A DNA stretch of 64,000 nt from Microvirga antarctica (GTDB taxonomy: Bacteria > Pseudomonadota > Alphaproteobacteria > Rhizobiales > Beijerinckiaceae). The DNA lies in NCBI RefSeq assembly GCF_017921815.1, contig NZ_JAGEMM010000001.1:744001-808000 (forward strand), given 5' to 3'. Below are positions 18,761 through 32,066 of the stretch, piece by piece. The first letter of the stretch is position 1. The number at the start of each line of letters is the position of its first letter. The position numbers and the translations under genes were made by a program. The notes under the pieces are model-generated. The model was not told the DNA's origin and made no database searches. It saw nothing but the letters and a program-made list of their open reading frames with translations.

Positions 18761-19975
18761 ATGGCGAAGATCAAGGTTGCCAATCCGGTCGTCGAACTCG
18801 ACGGCGACGAGATGACCCGTATCATTTGGCACTTCATCAAGGACAAGTTGATCCACCCCTACCTCGACATCGATCTGAAGTACTACGATCTCAGCGTCGA
18901 AAACCGCGATGCGACGGCCGATCAGGTGACCGTCGATGCCGCCGAGGCGATCAAGAAATACGGCGTCGGCGTCAAATGCGCCACGATCACCCCGGACGAA
19001 GACCGGGTGAAGGAATTCAACCTCAAGCAGATGTGGAAGTCTCCCAACGGGACGATCCGCAACATCCTCGGCGGCGTGATCTTCCGCGAGCCGATCATCT
19101 GCAAGAACGTGCCCCGGCTCGTGCCCGGCTGGACGCAGCCCATCATCGTCGGCCGCCATGCCTTCGGCGACCAGTACAAGGCAACCGACTTCAAGGTCCC
19201 CGGCAAGGGCCGCCTGACCATGACCTTCACGGGCGATGACGGCACCGTCATCGAGAAGGAAGTGTTCCAGTTCCCCGAGGCCGGCGTGGCGATGGGCATG
19301 TACAACCTCGATGAGTCGATCCGCGACTTCGCCCGGGCGTCCCTGAACTACGGCCTGAACCGCAAGTATCCGGTGTACCTGTCGACCAAGAACACCATCC
19401 TCAAGGTCTATGACGGACGGTTCAAGGACATCTTCCAGGAGATCTACGACGCCGAGTTCAAGGACAAGTTCAAGGCCGCCGGAATCACCTACGAGCACCG
19501 TCTCATCGACGACATGGTGGCGTCCGCGCTGAAATGGTCCGGCGGCTATGTCTGGGCCTGCAAGAACTACGATGGCGACGTGCAATCCGACACCGTCGCC
19601 CAGGGCTTCGGCTCGCTTGGCCTGATGACATCGGTTCTGATGACGCCGGATGGCAAGACGGTGGAAGCGGAAGCAGCCCACGGCACCGTCACCCGTCACT
19701 ATCGGGAGCACCAGAAGGGCAAGGAAACCTCCACCAACTCCATCGCGTCGATCTACGCGTGGACCCGTGGCCTCGCCCATCGCGCCAAGCTCGACAACAA
19801 CCCGGATCTCGCCCGGTTCGCCACGACCCTGGAAAAGGTCTGCGTCGACACGGTCGAGGCCGGCTACATGACCAAGGACCTCGCCCTTCTCGTCGGCGCC
19901 GAGCAGAAGTGGCTCTCCACCACCGGCTTCCTCGACAAGATCGACGAAAACCTCAAGAAGGCGATGGCGGCCTGA
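18761..19975 (+). CDS. icd: Isocitrate dehydrogenase (NADP-dependent, eukaryote-like type)
   Basis: The 404-residue enzyme converts isocitrate to 2-oxoglutarate and CO2 in the TCA cycle, making NADPH. It is the dimeric type shared by Alphaproteobacteria and mitochondria. Segments include [48 protein letters not shown] (substrate phosphate), [20 protein letters not shown] and [20 protein letters not shown] with the metal Asp. ATG 18761 follows AGGTGAG; the longer open frame upstream is not IDH. A hairpin at 20042 is a likely terminator. Confidence 0.96.
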   Translation: MAKIKVANPVVELDGDEMTRIIWHFIKDKLIHPYLDIDLKYYDLSVENRDATADQVTVDAAEAIKKYGVGVKCATITPDEDRVKEFNLKQMWKSPNGTIRNILGGVIFREPIICKNVPRLVPGWTQPIIVGRHAFGDQYKATDFKVPGKGRLTMTFTGDDGTVIEKEVFQFPEAGVAMGMYNLDESIRDFARASLNYGLNRKYPVYLSTKNTILKVYDGRFKDIFQEIYDAEFKDKFKAAGITYEHRLIDDMVASALKWSGGYVWACKNYDGDVQSDTVAQGFGSLGLMTSVLMTPDGKTVEAEAAHGTVTRHYREHQKGKETSTNSIASIYAWTRGLAHRAKLDNNPDLARFATTLEKVCVDTVEAGYMTKDLALLVGAEQKWLSTTGFLDKIDENLKKAMAA

Positions 19976-20041
19976 CGAGCGTCACGCCAGTCGGCCTCCG
20001 CATGCTGACTTGCCAATTGAAAGCATGCGATGATGATAAAC

Positions 20042-20069
20042 ACCCCGGCCCTCGTGCCGGGGTTATTTA
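20042..20069 (+). terminator. Probable terminator after icd
   Basis: CCCCGGC and GCCGGGG form a seven-pair stem with a six-base loop, followed by TTATTTAT. The T tract is imperfect, so the call is moderate. Confidence 0.6.
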
Positions 20070-20125
20070 TGGCATCGCCGACGTGTCGCTCATTCCGCGA
20101 CGGCTCGGGGCATGGAGCTGTCGCA

Positions 20126-20551
20126 ATGGAGCCGATCCTGATCGAAACCGATTCCCCACCTGCGGGGGCGTATCAGGCGCTTCTTTCTGCCTTGAGAAGC
20201 TATACGGCTGGTCGGGTTGGGCCACCCGACAACCATGACTTCGCGATTCTGATCGGAGACCCGGATTGCGGCGACCCCGTTGGCGGATTATGGGCACAGT
20301 CCCGGTGGGGCGGCTTTCACATCGACATGCTTGTGGTGCCGGAGTCCATGCGCCGCCAGGGCATAGGATCGGGTCTGCTGCAGCGCGCCGAAGCGGAAGC
20401 GAGGCGGCGTTCATGCCTCCACCTCTGGCTGGAGACCTATGCCTTTCAGGCGCGTCCATTCTATGAGCGGCACGGCTTTTCGGTCTTCGGGCAGATCGAC
20501 GGTCCCGCGCCAATCTATCCGAGATACTTCATGACCAAGCCGTTGGACTGA
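20126..20551 (+). CDS. GNAT family N-acetyltransferase
   Basis: The 141-residue protein has a GNAT fold with the acetyl-CoA pyrophosphate loop VPESMRRQGIGSGLLQRAEAEA (R/Q-x-x-G-x-G/A) and a C-terminal QARPFYERHGFSVFGQI, typical of the family. The acceptor is unknown. ATG 20126 (MEPILIETD) is preferred; an earlier in-frame start would fall on the preceding icd terminator. Confidence 0.85.
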   Translation: MEPILIETDSPPAGAYQALLSALRSYTAGRVGPPDNHDFAILIGDPDCGDPVGGLWAQSRWGGFHIDMLVVPESMRRQGIGSGLLQRAEAEARRRSCLHLWLETYAFQARPFYERHGFSVFGQIDGPAPIYPRYFMTKPLD

Positions 20552-20553
20552 CG

Positions 20554-20832
20554 CTACCAGCAAATGCGCTGCCGATAGGGGCCACGCGGTCCTGTGCGCC
20601 AGCGGTAATCGCAATGCTGCCAGTTGCGCGGCCCGTAATAGAGCGAGCGGCGGGAGGGGCCGGTCCAGTGGCAGTTCTGGCGCCGGTCGCAAACCCAGCG
20701 GGTCGGCTGGACCAGACCCTGATCGATGAGCCCGGCGACGGGCCCAATGGGCAGCGCAGCAGTGGGTGTCGCACCTGCGCCCGCAAGCACCAGAGTCCCG
20801 GCGAATGCAGCAAAGGCGAGCAAGGGTTTCAT
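20554..20832 (-). CDS. Small exported Arg/Trp/Cys-rich protein
   Basis: The 92-residue protein has a signal peptide (MKPLLAFAAFAGTLVLAGAG) and a basic, aromatic mature part with paired cysteines (RWVCDRRQNCHWTGP, then WQHCDYRW, ending RQRICW). Small exported proteins of this look are widespread in Hyphomicrobiales and have no known role. AGGAGA lies about five bases before the ATG, which supports the start. It converges with the GNAT gene. Confidence 0.65.
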   Translation of the reverse strand: MKPLLAFAAFAGTLVLAGAGATPTAALPIGPVAGLIDQGLVQPTRWVCDRRQNCHWTGPSRRSLYYGPRNWQHCDYRWRTGPRGPYRQRICW

Positions 20833-21053
20833 GGCGCGTCTCCTGTCCGCAGCAAATCGCCCCCGCTGTCACAAGGCGCATTTGGCCATGCCGGTTCCGC
20901 AGCGGCAGGTGGCGATTCGGAGCAATCGCGCTGTGGAGCGCGCTCCAGATCGGGGGTTCCCCGCCCGGGCGATTGTCTTATGCTCGCACCGCGCGGCCGC
21001 CTCCCCTGCCCACGGGCACGAGGGCACGGCCGACACGACCGCGGGAGACGAGC

Positions 21054-21521
21054 ATGGCAGACCGGAGCGTCGAGGAAACGATCAAGGGCGGCTGCCAGTG
21101 CGGCGCCGTTCGCTACGCGTTGATATCCGAGCCGACGGATGCCAGCATCTGCCATTGCCGCATGTGCCAGAAGGCGTTCGGCAATTACTTCGCGCCGCTG
21201 ACGGGCGTGCCCAGGGCGGACCTGGTCTGGACGCGCGGCACGCCGGGGACATTCCGAAGTTCCGAGGCGGTCGAACGCGGGTTCTGCAAGGATTGCGGGA
21301 CGCCGCTGACCTTTCGGTACGTCTCGCGGGACCGCATCTGCGTGTCCATCGGAAGCCCCGACGAGCCTGCGCGGGTGACGCCCGAAATTCGCTGGGGCGT
21401 GGAGGGCGAATTGCCGGCCTTTGCCATTCTCCACACCCTGCCGGGCGTCCGAACCGAGGACGATGCAACGCCGGAACAGCTTGTCACGATGGCGTCCCGC
21501 CAGCATCCGGATCACGACTGA
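21054..21521 (+). CDS. GFA family (Gfa-like zinc-binding) protein
   Basis: The 155-residue protein has the cysteine arrangement of the GFA/CENP-V family: GGCQCGAVRYAL, SICHCRMCQKAFG and RGFCKDCGTPLTF, which bind zinc. The family was named after a glutathione-dependent formaldehyde-activating enzyme, but most members have unproven roles. GGGAGACGAGC before ATG 21054 sets the start; the frame extends upstream without family features. Confidence 0.85.
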   Translation: MADRSVEETIKGGCQCGAVRYALISEPTDASICHCRMCQKAFGNYFAPLTGVPRADLVWTRGTPGTFRSSEAVERGFCKDCGTPLTFRYVSRDRICVSIGSPDEPARVTPEIRWGVEGELPAFAILHTLPGVRTEDDATPEQLVTMASRQHPDHD

Positions 21522-21541
21522 TCGAGCGGGTTATCGTCCGG

Positions 21542-22708
21542 TCAGACAGCGCGCTCCTCGCCCCGTTTGCGCATGACATCGTGGATGTGGGCGGACATGG
21601 CCGGGTTCGCCTCCATCAACTGGTGGAGGTCATCCGCATCGAGGACCAGCAGCCGGCAGGCGGTGGCGGCCTTGACCGTGACGCTTCGCCGGCGGCGATG
21701 CAGAATCGACGCTTCGCCGAAAAAGTCGCCGGTTCCCAGTCGCAGCGGTTCGTGGGGAAGCATGACGTCCACGTCGCCCGACGCAATCAGGTACATGGAG
21801 TGAGCCTCGTCACCCTTGCGGACGATAAGTTCGCCCGGTGAGCAGCTTTGCGATCGCAGGCGCTGCATGACCGAGGCGACCTCCGTCGCGTCGAGATCGG
21901 AAAACAGCGGCACGCGGGCCACCATGCTCCAGGTGACGACGAAATCGCGGCGGTGAATCTCGCGCGCGAAGGCGCTGGCGATGATGCCGACCGGCAGGGC
22001 GAGCATCACGAGACCCATGACGGCGGTAATGCCCGCGATCGCACGGCCCAGCCCGGTGATCGGCACGACGTCGCCGTATCCCACCGTCGTCAGCGTGACG
22101 ATGGCCCAGTACATCGCTTCGGGAATCGTGCCGAACTTGTCCGGCTGCGCGTCGCGCTCCACGAGATTCATGGCCGAGGCGGCAATGAGAACGGCGCCGA
22201 GCAGGATGACCCCGCAGGCAATCAGCGCCCGCCGTTCTGCGTGGATGGCGTCCATCAGGCTCGTGAGGCCCGGCGAATAGCGGGCGAGCTTGAAGAACCG
22301 GAACAGGCGCAGCAGCAGAAAAGCCCGCAGGCCGCCGGCGTCCCAATAGGCCGCATAGAACGGCACGATGGCGAGAAAATCGATCAGCGATTGCGGGCTG
22401 ATAAGCCACCGCAGACGCGCCCTCAACGGCGACATCGCATGCCAGGGCGGGTATTCGGGCGCACACCAGAGCCGCAGCGCGTATTCAACGGTGAAGACGA
22501 CGCCGCTGACGGTCTCAATCGCGATGAAAAGGGTTCGATAATCGTGACGGATCGCCGGCACGCTTTCGAGGACGACCGCCGTCACATTGATGACGATGAG
22601 CAGGATCAGCCCGATATGCACCGCGTGGACGAGCGGCTCGTCCACGGCGCTGCGCTCGAGAATGCCATAGAGCCGACGTCGCACCAGGCTCGGTTTGGCC
22701 CGGTGCAA
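21542..22708 (-). CDS. Cyclic nucleotide-binding voltage-gated-type potassium channel
   Basis: The 388-residue membrane protein has six transmembrane segments with an S4-like helix rich in Arg (LLLRLFRFFKLARYSPGL), a pore with the potassium selectivity filter TLTTVGYGDVVP, and a C-terminal cyclic-nucleotide-binding domain (residues about 270-375) containing GDFFGEASILHRRRRSVTV with the cyclic-nucleotide phosphate-binding Glu and Arg. The plan is that of the MloK1 channel of Mesorhizobium. It should open for K+ on cAMP or cGMP binding at the inner membrane. Confidence 0.88.
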   Translation of the reverse strand: MHRAKPSLVRRRLYGILERSAVDEPLVHAVHIGLILLIVINVTAVVLESVPAIRHDYRTLFIAIETVSGVVFTVEYALRLWCAPEYPPWHAMSPLRARLRWLISPQSLIDFLAIVPFYAAYWDAGGLRAFLLLRLFRFFKLARYSPGLTSLMDAIHAERRALIACGVILLGAVLIAASAMNLVERDAQPDKFGTIPEAMYWAIVTLTTVGYGDVVPITGLGRAIAGITAVMGLVMLALPVGIIASAFAREIHRRDFVVTWSMVARVPLFSDLDATEVASVMQRLRSQSCSPGELIVRKGDEAHSMYLIASGDVDVMLPHEPLRLGTGDFFGEASILHRRRRSVTVKAATACRLLVLDADDLHQLMEANPAMSAHIHDVMRKRGEERAV

Positions 22709-22719
22709 AACCGCCGGTC

Positions 22720-25371
<2,652 letters not shown>

Positions 25372-25612
25372 GACAGTAAACTCGAGACTGGGACCCGAAG
25401 CGCGAGTCCGTTCACGCAGATTGCAGGATGGTGCAGGAGGGCCGGTTTTAGACGGCGGCGCAAGCCGTGTCGAGGCGGCCTGTCAGGCTTTCGTGCGCGC
25501 CTCGCGGACGCGCGCTCTGTCCTCAGGGACGTGCGAACCGGCTTTCCGGTTCAGGTCCGGCCGGGAACGGTGTAAAGCGAGCTTTGATCAGGATCGGACC
25601 GGGAGCCGCACC

Positions 25613-26653
<1,041 letters not shown>

Positions 26654-26845
26654 GGGCGCGACGAGGGGAGCGGTGCGGAAGCCGTTCGCGAGTCGGCTGG
26701 TTCGGGGGCCGGATTGCCCCCGCTTTTACGCGCGACAGCGGCCAAACGCATGCTCTGGCTGTCGCCGCCCTGCCCTGCTGCTGCGGCAGCGGCGCGATGG
26801 GGAGACCGGCCCGGCTATTCCCCCGCAAAGGCACGCTACGTCATT

Positions 26846-26885
26846 CAGACCTCGCCCACCTCCAACAGACCTCGCCCACCTCCAA
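26846..26885 (+). repeat. Perfect 20-bp tandem duplication
   Basis: The unit CAGACCTCGCCCACCTCCAA occurs twice head to tail (26846-26865 and 26866-26885), in noncoding DNA between the alcohol dehydrogenase and recA. Confidence 0.85.
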
Positions 26886-27079
26886 CCTCGGATGCGGACA
26901 ACTGGGCTTCGTCGCGTGGGCTAGCGCGAAGAGTCCCGCCCTTGCCCGCTCGTTCAAACCGCCGCCGTGTTTGTCGTTGCCGAAGAAGCCGTGCGGCGGG
27001 TCATCTGCATTTTACTGGAGCCGCATCCCCGGCGCTTTCCCCGGACCGGAGGACCCATGCAGCCCGTGCGCCAAACTGC

Positions 27080-27109
27080 AAAAAAGCCGCCGCGATTGCT
27101 CGCGACGGC
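27080..27109 (-). terminator. Rho-independent terminator of recA
   Basis: On the minus strand GCCGTCGCGA and TCGCGGCGGC form a ten-pair stem (one G-T) with a four-base loop and six T residues, about 30 bases after the recA stop. Confidence 0.88.
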
Positions 27110-27141
27110 CTCTGGTTTGCCCTTGAAGGAGAGCAAAATTC

Positions 27142-28233
27142 TTATGCGGCGCCCTCGTCGAGATCCTCCTCGGTGGGGGTGGCCTGATCAAGGATGCGGT
27201 CGGCGAGCAGCCCGGCATTCTGCCGGATGAGGCCCTCGATCTTGTCGGCGACCTCCGGGTTGTCGCGCAGGAACTGCTTAGAGTTCTCGCGGCCCTGGCC
27301 GAGACGCTGGCTGTCATACGAGAACCAGGCGCCGGATTTCTCGACGATGCCGGCCTTGACGCCAAGATCGATCAGCTCGCCCACCTTGGACACGCCCTCG
27401 CCGAACATGATGTCGAACTCGACCTGCTTGAAGGGCGGCGCCACCTTGTTCTTGACCACCTTCACGCGCACCGAGTTGCCGATCGGATCGTCGCGATCCT
27501 TCAGGGTCGAGACGCGCCGGATGTCGAGACGCACGGAGGCATAGAATTTCAGCGCATTGCCGCCGGTCGTCGTCTCGGGCGAGCCGTACATCACGCCGAT
27601 CTTCATGCGGATCTGGTTGATGAAGATCACCATGGTGTTCGACCGCGAGATCGAGCCGGTGAGCTTGCGCAGGGCCTGGCTCATGAGGCGGGCCTGAAGG
27701 CCGGGCTGGACATCGCCCATCTCGCCGTCGAGTTCCGCCTTCGGGGTCAGGGCCGCCACCGAATCGATCACCAGCACGTCGATGGCGCCGGAGCGCACCA
27801 GCGTGTCGCAGATCTCAAGTGCCTGCTCGCCGGTATCGGGCTGCGAGATCAGGAGATCGTCGAGCGCGACGCCGAGCTTGCGGGCATAAGCGGTGTCGAG
27901 CGCATGTTCCGCATCGACGAAGGCGCAGACGCCGCCCTTCTTCTGCGCTTCGGCCACCGTGTGCAGGGCCAGCGTCGTCTTGCCAGAGGATTCCGGACCG
28001 TAAATCTCGATCACCCGGCCACGGGGCAGCCCGCCGACGCCCAGCGCGATGTCGAGACCGAGCGACCCGGTGGAGACGACCTCGATGTCGTCGATCTTCT
28101 GATTCTTGCCCAACCGCATGATCGAGCCCTTGCCGAAGGACCGCTCGATCTGAGAAAGCGCCGCATCCAGAGCTTTCGACTTGTCTTTATCCATTGATGA
28201 GTTTTCCACCAGTCTCAGAGATGACTGCGACAT
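27142..28233 (-). CDS. recA: RecA recombinase
   Basis: The 363-residue protein forms filaments on single-stranded DNA, drives homologous recombination and activates LexA self-cleavage. Motifs are [19 protein letters not shown] (Walker A), [20 protein letters not shown] (Walker B region), and the DNA-binding loops [20 protein letters not shown] and [23 protein letters not shown] 28233 ([13 protein letters not shown]) matches alphaproteobacterial RecA starts; the open frame running to 28410 crosses the promoter and the mobile element end. The leader is short and the LexA box lies about 90 bases upstream. Confidence 0.97.
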   Translation of the reverse strand: MSQSSLRLVENSSMDKDKSKALDAALSQIERSFGKGSIMRLGKNQKIDDIEVVSTGSLGLDIALGVGGLPRGRVIEIYGPESSGKTTLALHTVAEAQKKGGVCAFVDAEHALDTAYARKLGVALDDLLISQPDTGEQALEICDTLVRSGAIDVLVIDSVAALTPKAELDGEMGDVQPGLQARLMSQALRKLTGSISRSNTMVIFINQIRMKIGVMYGSPETTTGGNALKFYASVRLDIRRVSTLKDRDDPIGNSVRVKVVKNKVAPPFKQVEFDIMFGEGVSKVGELIDLGVKAGIVEKSGAWFSYDSQRLGQGRENSKQFLRDNPEVADKIEGLIRQNAGLLADRILDQATPTEEDLDEGAA

Positions 28234-28292
28234 GACCTGAGCATCCTTATGGCACGGAGGGCTGTTGAGTCTCAACGCGGGTTTGTGAGATA

Positions 28293-28335
28293 AATGTACC
28301 TGCTTTGTTCTCAAGAGCAAGTTCTTTTTTTGTTC
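28293..28335 (-). promoter_or_regulatory. recA promoter with alphaproteobacterial LexA (SOS) box
   Basis: GTTC at 28321-28324, seven T residues, and GTTC at 28332-28335 exactly fit the alphaproteobacterial LexA site GTTC-N7-GTTC. On the minus strand it is followed by a likely -35 (TTGCTC, 28315-28320) and, after 16 bases, a -10 (TACATT, 28293-28298). The -35 and -10 calls are inferences; the box is read directly. Confidence 0.8.
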
Positions 28336-28340
28336 TCGTT
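28327..28340 (+). repeat. Target site duplication, left copy
   Basis: TTTTTGTTCTCGTT abuts the left end of the element (GGGATATAGCG begins at 28341). The identical 14 bases follow its right end at 43099. The copy overlaps the proximal half of the recA LexA box. Confidence 0.92.
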
Positions 28341-28530
28341 GGGATATAGCGATCGTTCGGCTGAGCCGCATTTTAGGCACCAGCTGAGCCGGAACTATCC
28401 TCCGCGCCAAGGTCTCGACTGCGGACCTGACCTTTTTCGGCGAGTGCCGTCGTCATCGGCTTCTCTCCGCGGAGAACCCTCCCAAGGGAGGGACTCGGAG
28501 CTGCTTCGCCAAGGGCGTTCCGGCTAACGA
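28341..28530 (+). repeat. Left terminal inverted repeat of the casposon
   Basis: It matches the reverse complement of the right end: 26 of the first 29 bases agree, starting GGGATATAGCGAT. Homology continues with gaps to about 28530, where it corresponds to the 3' coding end of polB. TGAGCCG occurs twice (28362-28368, 28385-28391), 23 bases apart, as in the right repeat. Confidence 0.88.
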
Positions 28531-28535
28531 AGAGT
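28425..28535 (-). pseudogene. Decayed copy of polB 3' end inside left terminal repeat
   Basis: Minus-strand translation reads SRNAL, then [18 protein letters not shown], close to RNAL and LGRVLSGEKPMTKALAEK at the C-terminus of the element's polymerase. The frame then slips relative to polB, so it is not functional. It shows that the terminal repeat extends into coding sequence. Confidence 0.75.
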
Positions 28536-28797
28536 GTGCGGAGCTGCGTGACCGCCAGCGCTTTAGTATGAACGTCGGTCGTCAGACGCCGATCGTCGCC
28601 TACGACCGCGCATTCCAGGTGCGACTCGCCGACACAATCCAGCGCCTGCGCCTGGAGCGGCACTGGAACGGGCGATGCTGCATTGCGCCCGCCTACGCGA
28701 TTAGGCTGGGGGGGGCATGCGGCAACCGTCTAAAACCGTCTTGAGAAACGGGCCAAAATGGCCATAAGTAGGCTTTGATTTGAACGGGGGCCAAGCC

Positions 28798-28971
28798 ATG
28801 CAAAGCATGTCGGCGAAGGAGGCCAAGTACGGCTTCGGACGTTTGATCGACCTGGCTCGCGTCGAACCGGTGTTGGTCGCGAAGCATGGTCGTCCAGTCG
28901 TCGTGGTGATGTCAGTTGAGGAATACGAGAGATTGAAAACAGCGAAGTTGGCGGCGAAGCCAGGAAATTGA
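28798..28971 (+). CDS. Phd/YefM-type antitoxin, no toxin partner seen
   Basis: The 57-residue protein has the Phd/YefM N-terminal fold: SMSAKEAKYGFGRLIDLARV, then PVLVAKHGRPVVVVMSVEEYERL. Such proteins bind their own promoter and neutralise a RelE- or Doc-type toxin. None follows: after a 14-codon frame (28971-29015) comes hsdR. It may be an orphan or act as a regulator of the restriction operon. ATG 28798 is chosen over an upstream TTG at 28780. Confidence 0.75.
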   Translation: MQSMSAKEAKYGFGRLIDLARVEPVLVAKHGRPVVVVMSVEEYERLKTAKLAAKPGN

Positions 28972-29024
28972 TGAAGAGCAAGACGACCCAGCCCGCTGGC
29001 GATAAAGAAAACTGAGCTGCATAA

Positions 29025-32000
29025 ATGGCAATGATCACACCCGAACGCGATCTTGAGGAGGCCTTGGTCTCAAAGCTGAAGGACCTCAAGTACGAATACC
29101 GCCCCGATATCCGAGATCGCGCCACACTGGAGCGAAACTTCCGTGAGAAGTTTGAAAGCCTGAATCGGGTTACTCTCACCGAAGGCGAATTTCAGAGGCT
29201 ACTCGACGAGATCGTCACTCCAGACGTTTTCACTGCTGCCCGAACACTTCGCGAGCGCAATAGCTTCACCCGTGATGACGGCACGCCGCTCAACTACACA
29301 CTCGTCAACATCAAGGACTGGTGCAAGAATTCCTTCGAGGTGGTCAACCAGCTTCGTATCAACACGGACAACAGCCATCATCGGTACGATGTCATTCTGC
29401 TGATCAACGGCGTACCGGTCGTTCAGATCGAACTAAAAACCCTCGGCATCAGCCCGCGTCGTGCCATGGAGCAGATCGTCGAATACAAAAACGACCTTGG
29501 AAACGGCTACACAAAGACGATCTTGTGCTTTCTGCAGCTCTTTATCGTCAGCAACCGCGATCGAACATTCTATTTCGCGAACAACAATGCACGCCAATTC
29601 ACCTTCAATGCCGAAGAGCGCTTTTTGCCGGTCTACGAGTTTGCCGATGTAGACAACAAGAAGATCGTCCACCTCGATAGCTTTGCCGAGACTTTCCTCG
29701 TCAAGTGCACTCTCGGCCAGACGATCAGCCGTTATATGGTTCTGGTCGCAAGCGAGCAGAAGCTCCTGATGATGCGGCCGTATCAGATCTACGCGGTGAA
29801 GGCGATTGTCGACTCCATCGCGCAAGACTGCGGCAATGGCTACATCTGGCACACCACCGGCAGCGGCAAGACGCTGACTTCCTTCAAGGCGTCAACGCTG
29901 CTGAAGGACAATCCGGACATCGAGAAGTGCCTCTTCGTCGTGGACCGAAAGGACCTCGATCGGCAGACGCGCGAGGAGTTCAACAAGTTCCAGGAAGGTT
30001 GCGTTGAGGAAAACACCAACACCGCATCCCTCGTGCGCCGTCTTGTTTCAGATGACTACGCCGACAAGGTCATCGTCTGCACGATTCAGAAGCTCGGCCT
30101 CGCGCTTGACGAGAACAGCAAGCGCAACAAGCAGCAGAAGAAGGACGGCAAGAAGTCATTCAAGGAACAGCTTGAGCCCCTTCGCGACAAACGAATCGCT
30201 TTGATCTTCGACGAATGCCATCGGTCACAGTTCGGCGAAAACCATAAGGCCATCAAGGAGTTCTTCCCGCGGGCGCAGCTCTTCGGCTTCACCGGAACGC
30301 CCATCTTCGATCAGAACGCCGCGCAGCAGAAAATCGAGGACACCCAGGCCAGTATGAAGACGACGGAAGACCTCTTCCAGAAGCGGCTTCATACCTACAC
30401 GATCACGCATGCCATCGAGGACGGAAACGTCCTTCGGTTCCATGTCGACTACTTCAAGCCGCAGGGCAAGACCCTGCCCAAGCCGGGCGAACCGCTGGCC
30501 AAGCGGGCGGTCATCGAGGCGATCCTATCCAAGCACGATGCGGCCACCGGTCAGCGCCGGTTCAACGCTTTGCTCGCCACATCGTCGATCAATGACGCCA
30601 TCGAATACCACCGCCTGTTCGCCGAGATGCATGCGGAGAAGCAAGTCGCTGACCCGGATTTCAAGCCTCTGAACATCGCCTGCGTCTTCTCGCCGCCCGC
30701 CGAGGGCGATCCTGATGTGAGGCAGATCCAGGAAGACCTGCCGCAGGAGAAGGAGGACAACGCTGTCGAGCCGGAGAAGAAGAAGGAGGCCCTAAAGGCC
30801 ATCCTCGCCGACTACAACGCCCACTACGGCACCAACCACAAGATCGGAGAGTTCGACCTGTATTATCAGGACGTGCAGAAGCGCATCAAAGACCAGCAAT
30901 GGCCGGATGCCGACTTGCGCAAGGCTTACCCCAACCAGCCAAACCACAAGATCGACATCACGATCGTGGTGGACATGCTGCTCACCGGCTTTGACTCGAA
31001 GTTCCTGAACACCCTCTACGTCGACAAGAACCTGAAGCATCACGGCCTGATCCAGGCCTTCTCGCGCACGAACCGGGTGCTGAACGCCACCAAGCCCTAT
31101 GGCAATATCCTCGACTTTCGCCAACAGCAGGCGGCCGTCGATACCGCCATCGCCCTATTCTCGGGCGAGGCTGCTGCCGAAAAGGCCCGCGAAATCTGGC
31201 TGGTGGATAAGGCCCCTGTGGTCATCCAGAAACTGGAAACTGCGGTGCAGAAGCTAGACGCTTTCATGAAGTCGCAAGGCCTCGATTGCGCCCCGGAAGG
31301 GGTGCCCAACCTCAAGGGCGACGCGGCGCGCGCGGCCTTCATCGAGCACTTCAAGGAGGTCCAACGCCTCAAGACCCAGCTTGACCAGTACACAGATTTG
31401 ACCCCGGAAAACGCCGCAGTGATCGAACGGGTTCTGCCGCGCGACAATCTGCTTGGGTTCCGCGGTGCCTATCTGGAAACGGCCCAGCGCCTTCGTGCCC
31501 AGCAGAGCAAGGGCCAGGATCAGGGCGACGGAAAGCCCAGCCAGGATGCCGACCAGCTTGATTTCGAGTTCGTCCTCTTCGCCTCGGCCGTCATTGACTA
31601 TGACTACATCATGGGCCTGATCGCCCGCTTTTCCGAGGCGACGCCCGGCAAACAGAAGATGAGCCGCGAGGAGCTAATCGGCCTGATCCAGTCCGACGCC
31701 AAGTTCATGGACGAGCGTGAGGACATCGCCGCCTACATCGCCACGCTGAAGGCGGGCGAGGGTCTGAGCGAGAAGGCCATCCGCGAGGGCTATAGCCGCT
31801 TCAAGGCCGAGAAGAACGCGGCTGAGCTGGCGGGCATTGCGGGCAAGCACGGCCTTGCCGCCGAGACGCTTCATGGGTTCGTCGATGGCATCCTGCAACG
31901 GATGATCTTTGATGGCGAGGCGCTGACCGATCTGATGGAGCCCCTCGGCCTGAATTGGAAGGCGCGCCGGGTGAAGGAATTGGACCTGATGGCCGACCTA

Positions 32001-32066
32001 ATGCCGCTTCTGTTGAAGCGCGCCGGTGGCCGCGAGATTTCGGGGCTCAGCGCTTATGAACAGTAA
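29025..32066 (+). CDS. hsdR: Type I restriction enzyme, R subunit
   Basis: The 1,013-residue motor and nuclease subunit carries the nuclease motif as YDVILL with D122 and QIELKT with E136 and K138. It has Walker A TTGSGKT (277-283), DECH at 396-399, and later helicase motifs (FGFTGTPIF; MLLTGFDSK; LIQAFSRTNR). With HsdS and HsdM it would cut unmodified DNA after translocation. The length is normal. hsdS begins 11 bases before its stop, so the genes are translationally coupled. Confidence 0.95.
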   Translation: MAMITPERDLEEALVSKLKDLKYEYRPDIRDRATLERNFREKFESLNRVTLTEGEFQRLLDEIVTPDVFTAARTLRERNSFTRDDGTPLNYTLVNIKDWCKNSFEVVNQLRINTDNSHHRYDVILLINGVPVVQIELKTLGISPRRAMEQIVEYKNDLGNGYTKTILCFLQLFIVSNRDRTFYFANNNARQFTFNAEERFLPVYEFADVDNKKIVHLDSFAETFLVKCTLGQTISRYMVLVASEQKLLMMRPYQIYAVKAIVDSIAQDCGNGYIWHTTGSGKTLTSFKASTLLKDNPDIEKCLFVVDRKDLDRQTREEFNKFQEGCVEENTNTASLVRRLVSDDYADKVIVCTIQKLGLALDENSKRNKQQKKDGKKSFKEQLEPLRDKRIALIFDECHRSQFGENHKAIKEFFPRAQLFGFTGTPIFDQNAAQQKIEDTQASMKTTEDLFQKRLHTYTITHAIEDGNVLRFHVDYFKPQGKTLPKPGEPLAKRAVIEAILSKHDAATGQRRFNALLATSSINDAIEYHRLFAEMHAEKQVADPDFKPLNIACVFSPPAEGDPDVRQIQEDLPQEKEDNAVEPEKKKEALKAILADYNAHYGTNHKIGEFDLYYQDVQKRIKDQQWPDADLRKAYPNQPNHKIDITIVVDMLLTGFDSKFLNTLYVDKNLKHHGLIQAFSRTNRVLNATKPYGNILDFRQQQAAVDTAIALFSGEAAAEKAREIWLVDKAPVVIQKLETAVQKLDAFMKSQGLDCAPEGVPNLKGDAARAAFIEHFKEVQRLKTQLDQYTDLTPENAAVIERVLPRDNLLGFRGAYLETAQRLRAQQSKGQDQGDGKPSQDADQLDFEFVLFASAVIDYDYIMGLIARFSEATPGKQKMSREELIGLIQSDAKFMDEREDIAAYIATLKAGEGLSEKAIREGYSRFKAEKNAAELAGIAGKHGLAAETLHGFVDGILQRMIFDGEALTDLMEPLGLNWKARRVKELDLMADLMPLLLKRAGGREISGLSAYEQ

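Larger units (their letters stand above)
26654..27141. other. Intergenic stretch without a gene
   Basis: Frames here are short and without family features. It holds a 20-bp tandem duplication (26846-26885) and the recA terminator (27080-27109). I see no RNA gene. Confidence 0.5.

Noticed and set aside
28971-29015. 14-codon frame after the antitoxin as the missing toxin
   Set aside because: Too short (MKSKTTQPAGDKEN) and unlike any toxin; perhaps a translational bridge to hsdR.
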